From contig NW_003314381.1 of the NCBI RefSeq assembly GCF_000143415.4, positions 124,001-188,000 of the forward strand: a DNA stretch of 64,000 nucleotides, written 5' to 3'. This DNA comes from Selaginella moellendorffii (Eukaryota; Streptophyta; Lycopodiopsida; Selaginellales; Selaginellaceae). Both the position numbers and the translations under genes were made by a program. The notes under the pieces are model-generated. The model saw nothing but the letters and a program-made list of their open reading frames with translations. It was not told the DNA's origin and searched no databases. Numbering within the stretch: position 1 is the first letter of the stretch; each line of letters starts with the position of its first letter. Positions 55,650 to 64,000 of the stretch are shown here, in pieces.

Positions 55650-56290
55650 GTGTTGTTGGTGCTACTACTTGTTGGTGCTTCTAGTTGCTGTTGCACCTCT
55701 TGCTTATTGCTGCTACTAAGCTCACTGGCCTAGAAAGAGTAGGGCTGTCAGGCATGATTCAGCTACTACTTGATAGGCACGATCTTATTGCTGCTAACTA
55801 ATTGCTACTAGTGTTAAAGCTTGGCCGGTTGCTCCCTTGGTTGTTACTACTACTGCAAATTGCTGCCACCGCTGCTTGCTATCCACTGCTCCTGCTTCTT
55901 GCTGCCCTTGCCATTGGTGCTACTAGTGTTTATACTTGTTGTTGTTGCTGCTTTTTCTTGCTACTGCTGTCATTGTTGGTGTTGCTGCTTGCTTGCGCCC
56001 ACTGTTGCTGTTGGTGCTATTTCTTGCTTGCCATCAATGCCACTATTGCATATTGTTGCCACTACTGTTGCTGCCCCTACTGCTGTTGCTGTTGGTCTTG
56101 CTCTTTGCCACTGCTGGTGCTACTAGTGCTGTTGCTTACTACCAATACTGCTTTGCTTGTCACGGCCACTGCTGTTGGTGTTGCTACTGGTGCTGGTGCT
56201 GCTCCTTGCTACCACCGCTATTGCTAGTGTTGATGCTTGCCCCACTGTTGCTGCTACTTGCTGCTTTCTACTGTTGCCTCAATCATACTC
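55650..56290. repeat. Imperfect TGC/TTG trinucleotide-rich tract, unit 4
   Basis: Counterpart of 8335-8830 and 40,905-41,530. It differs by block gains and losses, for example around 56,060-56,090. Confidence 0.85.
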
Positions 56291-58304
56291 TAAGATGCTC
56301 CATTCTAAACCATAGCCGAATCAATCCACAAATGTAAGCAAGGTGATGGAGGAGGGGAGGAGAAGAGGAGGATTGGGAAGATGAGCACTGCATCGAAGCT
56401 GCCCCATGACAATGCTCCATACCTTCCATGTTCATAAGTTGTAATTCAAGGAATTCCCAAGTTTGTGAAATTTAAAAAATTTCAAGTTTGTGCAATCTAA
56501 GAAATATTCTCTTTACCAAATCAATAAGCAATCAATGCATGTTTCTGGGCACTTGAGGTAAACAAAAACCAAGTAAGCCTCAGTTCATGTTTGTTTCAAT
56601 TTACTTAGTTCATCTTTTAAATGTAGAGTGGGAAATATTAATCTTTGCTTTCATCACTTCCTAAATAGCCATTGGTCCTTCATTAACATTTGTTATTTTC
56701 CACTAAGACTTAACATAATTTTCCATATATGATTTTGAACACTCAACCTTTATATCGTAGAATTAATCTTCCACCACTTTATAGTTATTAACTCCTTTAA
56801 AGACTGGTGAAAGCTTGGATTTGTACTTTGGAATTTCTTGTGGGACAAACATTTACTCAACCTTTTCCTTCCACCTCAATAAATTCCTTGCTTTTTACAT
56901 TGTTAATATTTGCAATCTTTTATTTTTTCTCCATTTTTCTCATCATGTTTTAACTTGTGTATAAGGGTCTTTAGTAGGGCATTAACCTATATTATTTGCC
57001 CTTCCAAAGCATTTAATCAAGCAATGAGCACACCTCCAGATTCATATTTAGAATTTTTTCACTTTTAAATTCATATTTGGAAGTTTTTTCATTGGAATCC
57101 TCCTTATACAAAGATTCTTTATCCATTAGTTCTTGTTTGACCGAAAGCTCCATCTTTATAAGCAATTTAATATTTGTTTTTGCTCATTTATGCCTTGTCT
57201 TACCCATCTTTTAGTGATTTGTCTTTATCATTCATTGTAATTGGGAAAATAGTTTCGATACTAAATTGCAAGCCATAATTTTTCTTCTCCAATTTATCAA
57301 TTTACTTTGCCTTTTTAACCACTTTTGCCTTAGCCATAGTTAAGTTACATTCCACTTCTATTGTATTAGCTCTTATTTAATTCTACCTAATTTCAATAAG
57401 TCAATATACAGAGTATTAACCATCTTTTCATGGATTCCACTCCACCTGAGCCAAAAGCACCACATTTGATTTCCCTTCCAAGAATAGAAGTTTTTTTTGA
57501 ACACCTCCTTAAAAGGCTTCCCTAGCAAGTCTAGCAAATGTTGGCAACATATTTAAAGCTAAAGTAGGTGGTCGCACTTTAGGAGCACACTGGGCACCTT
57601 CACATAAAAAGAAACTCATGGTAGAAAGCTTAATTGGCTAGAAAGTGGCAAACAAAGGAAAAAAGAGGGGCCTCAAAAATCATAGCCTTTAACATGTGTT
57701 CCACAAAAACTACATAAACTATGGAGATTTAATGTGGGGGTAGTATAAAGACATTAGGTTTTCTACTCACTGTTGTGGACCATAGTGCATGACCCACTCA
57801 AGTGCCAGAAGCAACATAGCACTTCATTTTTATACATCCACTGCTTCTTGATGTCCTGAGAATGCTCTACTACTATGTTCTCATAAGTTGAGGTGGGGCA
57901 GTACATGCCCACACTGGCAACAGCTAAGAGAGAAGGTTTTTCAGCCAGCAAGCACACTTTTAATGCCTAATTGATGCACAAAAGCCACAAATGACTCCTC
58001 ATGGCCACAAAAAACAAAAGGTGGAGGCATAGCATTGTAAAGCCTTCTACTTAATCCAGTGGGCAACATTCGCCTCACGACCTCCCTATTGGGCAAATGT
58101 GGTGAAAGTGGCTAGCTCTAGAGGAACTGTGCATGATGTCTAGAGCTATGCATTGCCAACATCCCTATACCACATCCCAAAGACATGATCTAAGACATTG
58201 CAGCCATACATCACAATAAGTAGGAAAGGCATTGCTAGATTGCTCCCCACCCACACCCACCCCCCGGACTCAAGCTGCTGATGGGCTAGTCTCGGAGGTT
58301 AGGG
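56291..58304. other. Unit 4 intergenic DNA
   Basis: AT-rich array DNA. The small minus-strand frame at 57,763-57,957 (64 aa) corresponds to 9619-9810. I see no recognisable gene. Confidence 0.45.
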
Positions 58305-58312
58305 TATATAAG
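58305..58312 (+). promoter_or_regulatory. TATA-like element before the conserved upstream fragment
   Basis: TATATAAG within agggtatataagggcc. Unit 1 has catataaggccc at about 10,132-10,143 in the same place. It could be the old promoter of the unidentified gene that precedes MTPSL. Confidence 0.35.
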
Positions 58313-58861
58313 GGCCTCTTCCACCACTAAAAGTCAGCCTGAATGCCCCCCCCCCCATAATAGCTCCTCTAACGTAATTGTGCTTCAGCTGGAAAGTGAA
58401 GTAGCAAAAAGGAGCCAGATGTTCACTCCTGGATGACAAGAGTGAGACATAATAGAGACAAAAAGAGACAATGTACTGTAAGAACTCTAAATGATGCTAC
58501 TGGTATATCCCCATAACATTATTTTCAAGGATAACCAAGTGGAACCAGGTTCTTCAACACGTAGAACTGGAGCAACAACTTCAACTTTGCATCTTAAAAC
58601 TTCAGCAATGCACTCATAATTTGTTGGTACTGCTTGCTTCTACAGGCTGCTGCTGCTTTGTTTCCCAGGCTTACAGATCATAGCCCGGCTTGGGCCTGCT
58701 TTGCTCGCTGAAAAGGACATCTTTGACGAGGTGTTTGAACTGGCCAAAGAGTACTTTAATTAGGGAGACCCAACATCACATACACTTGAGATTCTAAACC
58801 TGAAATTAAGAGTCTATTTTGTCTACAACCAAGTGACCAAAGAGTTTTGTCTGAAATTCTT

Positions 58862-59057
58862 CCTCGCGCATCACATGGGCTACGTGGGCGTAAACATGGA
58901 AGTCCTCGTGGATTGCCGCAACACCCTCTTTGCGAAAGGCTTACATCACTGGGTTGGAGGAGCTCTGGCGGTGGTGTTTTGGACGCCATGGGTTCTTAAC
59001 TCAATGTACTCTGAAACGGAGATTGATATCGTCAAAGGGAACCTGCAGACAATGTAA
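58862..59057 (+). pseudogene. Unidentified conserved gene fragment upstream of MTPSL-4
   Basis: Encodes HHMGYVGVNMEVLVDCRNTL and ends MYSETEIDIVKGNLQTM. The acceptor region and SAYTKQELL are deleted here (cttcctcgcgcatc fusion at about 58,860), and indels around 58,940-58,960 alter the frame. Confidence 0.4.
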
Positions 59058-59062
59058 ACTCC

Positions 59063-59210
59063 CGAGCCCAAGCCGGACGGCATTCAGGGCTATGATCTGC
59101 AAGGAACAAAACACCAAAGCCATGTCAAGCAAATTTTGACAGTTTGATAAATTCTAGGGCTCGCGAGCAACAGCAGCACTCGCGGAAAAACAAAGCTTTG
59201 AACCCTATGC
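59063..59210 (-). other. Block F, inverted orientation (unit 4)
   Basis: Flanks actcc and gcatctttga are as in unit 1. The block is the reverse complement of the unit 3 form, with about 22 bp lost internally. Confidence 0.8.
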
Positions 59211-59456
59211 GCATCTTTGAGGATGGCCAAAGGGCAACACACTTGCTTTTTTGGTTCTATCATAAAAATTAAGAGATTTTGTCTGACTTTGCTTTTCAGA
59301 AGTAAAGAGTTTTGCTTGAAATTCTTCCTTTGAAATACTTTTTTGTCTTGTGATAATTTTATTAACTTTTTAATGAGTTAATAATAATTTTATTCAGTGA
59401 ATATTACCAATAGATCTTTCTCCTTGTGTATTTCTTGGCAGGTGCTACCCAGGCAT

Positions 59457-59463
59457 TATATAG
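59457..59463 (+). promoter_or_regulatory. Probable TATA box of MTPSL-4
   Basis: TATATAG 45 bp before the ATG at 59,502. Confidence 0.6.
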
Positions 59464-59501
59464 CTTACACAGCCCTGGAGAAACATAGAAGAAGATCCAT
59501 C

Positions 59502-60548
59502 ATGGGAGCCTCCTCTATCCTTAGCATTTTTGAGGGCGCCAAAAGCTTTTACATACCACCGCACAGCTCTTATCATGTTGATTTGAATCCTGCTTATGAT
59601 GCAAAGTTGGATGCTGAAATTGACAAATGGTGTATGGATTTTTTGAACTCGCATGATCTCACTGATCACAAGGCTCAGTTTGCCATTCAGAGCAAGCTGG
59701 GAAAACTTGCAGGCTTGGCATACCAGGCCATTTCTTCAGAGAGACTGCGTCCCATGGCAAAATTCTTGTGCTGGTTGTATCTTGCAGATGATTTTATGGA
59801 CAATCCCTCTGTCCCTGTCTCGGACCTGAAGAATGCCACACTTGCATACAAGCTCATCTTCAAAAACGACTATGATCAAGCCATAACTCTGGTGGAAAGT
59901 AAAGGCCTTCTGCGGCAAATGGGGATGCTTAACGATGTCTACACTGATCTAAAGGGTTTCATGAATCCTGGACATAGGACCCGGTTTTCGAAATCCATGG
60001 TTGATGTTCTCGACATGTTTGAGGTGGAATCAAGTTGGCTTCACAAGACACTGGTTCCCAACTTTGAGATTTATATGTGGATGAGGGAGGTAACGGCTGG
60101 GGTTATCCCTTGCATGGTGGCAATAGACTTCCTTAATAATTTTGGGCTGGAAGAGGAAGGAGTGCTAGACGATCCCCATATTCAAACGCTGGAAGCGATT
60201 GCAAATCGCCATACGTTCCTAGCCAATGACATGCTGTCCTTCAAAAAGGAATGGGCTTGTAAACAGTACCTCAATTCTGTGGCACTGGTTGGTTACAGTA
60301 GCAACTGTGGCTTAAACGAGGCAATGGAGAAAGTTGCACAAATGGTTCAGGATTTGGAGAAAGAGTTTGCTGACATCAAACAGAAGGTTCTCTCAAACAA
60401 GGACTTGAACAAGGGAAATGTCATGGGGTATGTGCAAGGCTTGGAGTATTTCATGGCTGGAAATATAGAGTTTAGCTGGCTCTCTGCGAGATATCATGGG
60501 GTGGGATGGGTTTCACCAGCTGAGAAATATGGTACCTTGGAGTTCTAG
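59502..60548 (+). CDS. MTPSL: Microbial terpene synthase-like protein, array copy 4 (MTPSL-4)
   Basis: Intact 348-residue frame closest in structure to copy 1, sharing the EEEGVLDDPHIQTLE stretch. Motifs are DDFMDN at 96-101 and NDMLSFKKE at 242-250, and SARYHG is kept. The start is the conserved MGASSILSIF with no upstream ATG. A poly(A) signal aataaa lies at 60,583-60,588. It converges on DCL-4 with 344 bp between stop codons. It differs from copy 1 at scattered residues, including F72 to L, L93 to Y region and V245 to L, which may alter the active-site contour. Confidence 0.9.
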   Translation: MGASSILSIFEGAKSFYIPPHSSYHVDLNPAYDAKLDAEIDKWCMDFLNSHDLTDHKAQFAIQSKLGKLAGLAYQAISSERLRPMAKFLCWLYLADDFMDNPSVPVSDLKNATLAYKLIFKNDYDQAITLVESKGLLRQMGMLNDVYTDLKGFMNPGHRTRFSKSMVDVLDMFEVESSWLHKTLVPNFEIYMWMREVTAGVIPCMVAIDFLNNFGLEEEGVLDDPHIQTLEAIANRHTFLANDMLSFKKEWACKQYLNSVALVGYSSNCGLNEAMEKVAQMVQDLEKEFADIKQKVLSNKDLNKGNVMGYVQGLEYFMAGNIEFSWLSARYHGVGWVSPAEKYGTLEF

Positions 60549-60654
60549 TTTGCTTCTACTTGCATTAGAAGCTGGTGCTTAAAATAAAACTGATACTGGT
60601 GAGTATGAACAATAATATTTTGAATTTCTCATACAACTGTTGAGTAATATATTT

Positions 60655-60935
60655 TCATTTCTTTCTCCACTTTTTTCTTTCCGTACTAGACATTTACTTT
60701 TTGATACAACAAAAGCTTAGCACCACAAGTCTAGCAAAAAAATAGAGAGAACTACGTTAGATATTTCCAGAGCTTACTTGGAGACTGGCAAGCATCTTCA
60801 TTTCTTTCTCCACTTTTTCCTTTCAGTACTAGACATTTACACAACAAAAGCTTAGCACCACGAAGTCTAGCAAAAAAAGAGAGAGAACTGCGTTAGAAAT
60901 TTCCACAGCTTACTTGGAGACTGGCAAGCATCTTC
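60655..60935. repeat. Tandem partial duplication of the DCL 3' tail, unit 4
   Basis: Same arrangement as 12,724-13,002: the DCL end and 3' flank occur twice. Confidence 0.75.
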
Positions 60936-63900
60936 AGAGCCGCGTCTATCTTTGCAGACTTCCTCGGCTTCTCCTGCGAAGTTTCCACAAGTGATTCTTC
61001 TCCAAAAGTCACCCTTACTTCAGTTGTGGTCGCCTCTGTCCGGAAGAAACTGACTTTCATGCCTTTTCTCGCGCAAAGCTCCATAAGAATGCGCACAGGA
61101 TGGAAACGTAGCGTCGCTGGAGTGACCAAAGGCGATAACAAAGGCAGCACCACTCTCCACAACTTCTCCAAATCGAAGTTAGTGTCCACAAAGATGGCAC
61201 CGGTTATGCTTTCAAGTAAGTCTCCAAGCACCTGAGAAAAGAGAGGCCAGAATGTAGAGAAGACCACCGGAATCTGTGTACGTACCTTTGGGGCCGACAA
61301 GTCTTCGAAGCATGAAGCGTCTGGTTTTTCCTTCACGTTTTGCACGAACTTTCGGATCTCGCAGTCAAGTTCCACGGAGCCATGCTGAAGATGCTGATGT
61401 AAGCCGTGCCTCAGAACCAGCCGAGCAAACCATTTGTTGTTCACGGCTGCAGACCGCAAGTCTGTGAGTGTTCCTGGAGGTAATCCTGGATGAGTCTCGA
61501 AGAGGTGGCGGGATACAAGGAAGTCCAGGACGCCATCGCCAAGGAACTCTAGCCGCTGTATTTGTTTTCGATTAGAAAAAAAGCCCAGCTGATAAACCAA
61601 GGAACTTACCTGATAGCAGAGCAAGCAGTTCGGTTGAGATGCGTGAGTTATAGCTTCCACCAAGAGGCTCCTGTTTTGAAATTTATACTGCAGCTTATGC
61701 TCTAAAGACTCCAACGATGCCTGGAGATGTTGAAACGATTCAGCCGGCAGGGAAGCTTGGCGAGCCGAGGCAAGCAAGCCTATGTCGAATTCTATGTCAA
61801 TGCCGAGCTGTTTCATAAGCTCCATGGCGCTCGGAGGTCCAGACGTGGCCAAGTATGCACCGATAAGGGCCTCTACAACGTCGGCGAGAGCTTTCCTTCG
61901 AATCCCCCGATGGCCGTTGGCACACGATGAAAAATAATTTTCCTCGTTTTCATAGCTCCCCTGCTGGTGCCTACATTTTGATGAATCAGAGGTAAGCATG
62001 CCCGGGCCAGTCCAGTTGGAAGGATTGAATTCTTCGTCGCGTATGTATTCCTGCAAGGCAACGTTGAACATTTACACTACAGGAAGAAAGATCGCGCATA
62101 CCGCAATGCCAGATGATTTTGCCAACTGATGTAGCGCTGCATTACAAGTAGCGCGAGACCTTCTCGCACTGAGCTGGCCTTCGTGTTTCTTATCGTAGAC
62201 CAGGAACAGCTTTTGAGTCACGACGTATTTGAGAAACGAGTCCCCTAGAAGCTCCAAACTCTCATATGAGAACTCTTCGTGACATTTTTTGCTGGTAATT
62301 GCTTCGAGGATCTGGAAAACCATCTCACCACTAAGATGCATTTTCAAGGATAAAGATGAATACCTTCGCTGCAGGAATCCATGGCCACAGTGGTGAGCGC
62401 AACTGTATGGCACAGACGGTCGAAGTAAACCGGTGAAGAAACGAAGGGACGAAGTATAGCGATCGAATTAGTCCGGACTTAATCTCTAGGCACAGGCACA
62501 ACTCAGGTGGTAGCTCTACAAAACTTTCTTCTTGTCTAGAACCTGCAACATAAACTCCGACACTTTAAATTGTAATTTCTAAGAAAATATCGAGTTTTCA
62601 CCATGATCACCTTCTTGTTCCTTGGGTCTTATGGGGAGATTATGAAAAGCATGCGTTGGCTTGGCTTTCAGCAATGGCTGCTCTGGAAGCCGTAACGTCC
62701 TTTGATACCTGCAAAAACGTGAGCTTGGTGAGAGAATGTAGGCACAGGCTGCGATAGACGCTCACTTGTCTTTGTAATAATCTATGTACGTGAAGCCCCT
62801 CTTCGGTAGTAGTGATGCCGCAGTAAAGTTCTCTAGAACCCCTGTGACACAGAAAAGCCTGCCATTGTGCACGGTAGCTACGACCATGTCCTGGAGCGCA
62901 GAAGAATGTACGTAGCCATTAGCAGTGCAGAGCACGTCCGCGTGCGTCTTCTCCCCCACACCATCCCCATCCATTGGAGAAGATGGTGAGAAATTACTAC
63001 AAAGTGTCCTGTATACCCCCGCAGTCGCATGAACACTCGTCCAATCAATACTGTCGTTGTCATCATGCACAGGTAGCAGAAGAAACGCTTGAGATTTGTT
63101 CCAGAGGATTTCTTGAGGACTTCCCGAGCAGCGTGCCAAACGGTTGAAAGCTCCGTTGAGCAGTAGCTCTTGATATGCCTTGGCTGCCTTTACCTGTATC
63201 AGAAGAAAGACGTGCCTTTATCAATCGTGTCTCCTATTCTTAATGAACAAAATCCTTCGTACCTGATTGGCATCCAGCTGAATTGGCCCGACGCGATGCA
63301 CTCTAGCGTTGACAACTCTATTTCTTGAGAACAGGGTCACTTCAGAATCGGTTACTTCTGCGTCAATGACGCAATTTACCAGAAATCCAAAGTTCGAGTA
63401 TGTTCGTGATTCAGGTGGCTCAATCACGAAGCAGATTTTATAAAATTGCAACTGCACCCCTGACTCGTTAAACACCCAGCTTCCCTCGAAAATGAGTGGC
63501 TTTGCAGTCGAGAAGATCTCCTTGCGTTTTCCTGCAATCCACGCGTCATTAATGGCCTTGCAAACTTAATAGAATAGTCGAATACCTGATTCATTCTTCC
63601 GCATCGACTGGTCTTCTTCATCGAAATCGTCAACATCTGGGCAAAGCGTGTCAGGTCTAACTTCTCCCATGTCATAAAGTTTCCGGCAAGCTTGCAAACA
63701 CGCTGCTTTTTTCGCGAGCTGTTCTGTACGTCTCAGAGGACCTTCTACTGAACGCAGAGGAGCGTTGGGTGGAAATTCCACAGTGCAGACGAACGAATCT
63801 TTGAACGAAAACTTTGGTTTTGCATTGTAGTACCTGCGGCACAGAAGATGAGCATAAGAGAGATAGACGAAAGAAATACCTGTCACCAAGACGAGCACAA

Positions 63901-64000
63901 TACTCGTGAATGAAGCTCACGCTGTCCTGCGAACTTTTACAAGCACCTGATTCCACACGGAAAAACTCCAGGTCACCTTCTGGAGGCGCCTCTCTCGTAA
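60893..64000 (-). CDS. Dicer-like protein, array copy 4, runs off the window
   Basis: Same order as copy 1: dsRBD tail (about 60,893-61,100), RNase IIIb (about 61,200-61,620), RNase IIIa (61,850-62,413), PAZ (about 62,590-63,200), platform (63,221-63,545) and DUF283 (about 63,590-63,835), continuing beyond the window edge toward the helicase. Catalytic acidic residues of both RNase III domains are present and I see no frameshift. A small insertion (accttcttgttc near 62,608) lies by an intron boundary. It is the best candidate for a full-length Dicer in the array, but the helicase lobes are outside this window. Confidence 0.8.

Overview
The window looks like nuclear DNA of a lycophyte, most likely the spikemoss Selaginella moellendorffii. 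The reasons are plant-type spliced genes with very short introns (about 45-75 bp), four copies of a microbial-type terpene synthase-like (MTPSL) gene, Dicer-like genes, and nested plant LTR retrotransposons including a chromovirus. There is one 100-N assembly gap.

Layout. (1) 373-5246 (+) is an apparently complete, many-exon diphosphoinositol-pentakisphosphate kinase (plant VIH/PPIP5K). (2) From about 5.7 kb to the window end lies a degenerate tandem array. Its repeat unit is: ankyrin-type gene (-), antisense conserved ORF (-), TGC/CTG-rich low-complexity tract, a conserved upstream fragment, MTPSL (+), and Dicer-like gene DCL (-) converging on the MTPSL. Unit 1 covers about 5.7-16.75 kb, unit 2 about 34.97-40.157 kb, unit 3 about 40.158-53.575 kb and unit 4 about 53.575-64 kb. 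Junctions at 40,157 and 53,575 show that different unit boundaries were created by different deletions through DCL and the ankyrin gene. MTPSL-1, -2 and -4 are intact 347-348-residue reading frames. MTPSL-3 is frameshifted. DCL-1 and DCL-4 keep RNase IIIa, RNase IIIb, PAZ and dsRBD. DCL-2 and DCL-3 are truncated. No copy shows the N-terminal helicase lobe inside the window.

(3) 16.75-34.97 kb, between units 1 and 2, is nested retrotransposon DNA. A 13.2-kb LTR element (18,889-32,072) has a primer-binding site and a polypurine tract. Inside it are a minus-strand LTR element (about 25,303-30,881) and a 351-bp solo LTR with perfect 5-bp target duplication. A four-copy 236-bp tandem repeat follows at 32,673-33,615. 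(4) Unit 3 is interrupted by a solo LTR (42,728-50,006, duplication ctttg) of the same family as the minus-strand element. That solo LTR is in turn interrupted by a young 5.6-kb chromovirus (43,323-48,911, duplication ggaac) with a chromodomain integrase and at least two in-frame stop codons.

The most unusual signal is upstream of the MTPSL genes. A 170-bp block is cleanly inverted between array copies (units 1 and 4 against unit 3), and an adjacent block of about 60 bp is inverted only in unit 2, so the same neighbourhood exists in three orientation states within one window. The convergent MTPSL/DCL 3' ends and the exchange of near-identical DCL tracts between units suggest an actively recombining cluster.
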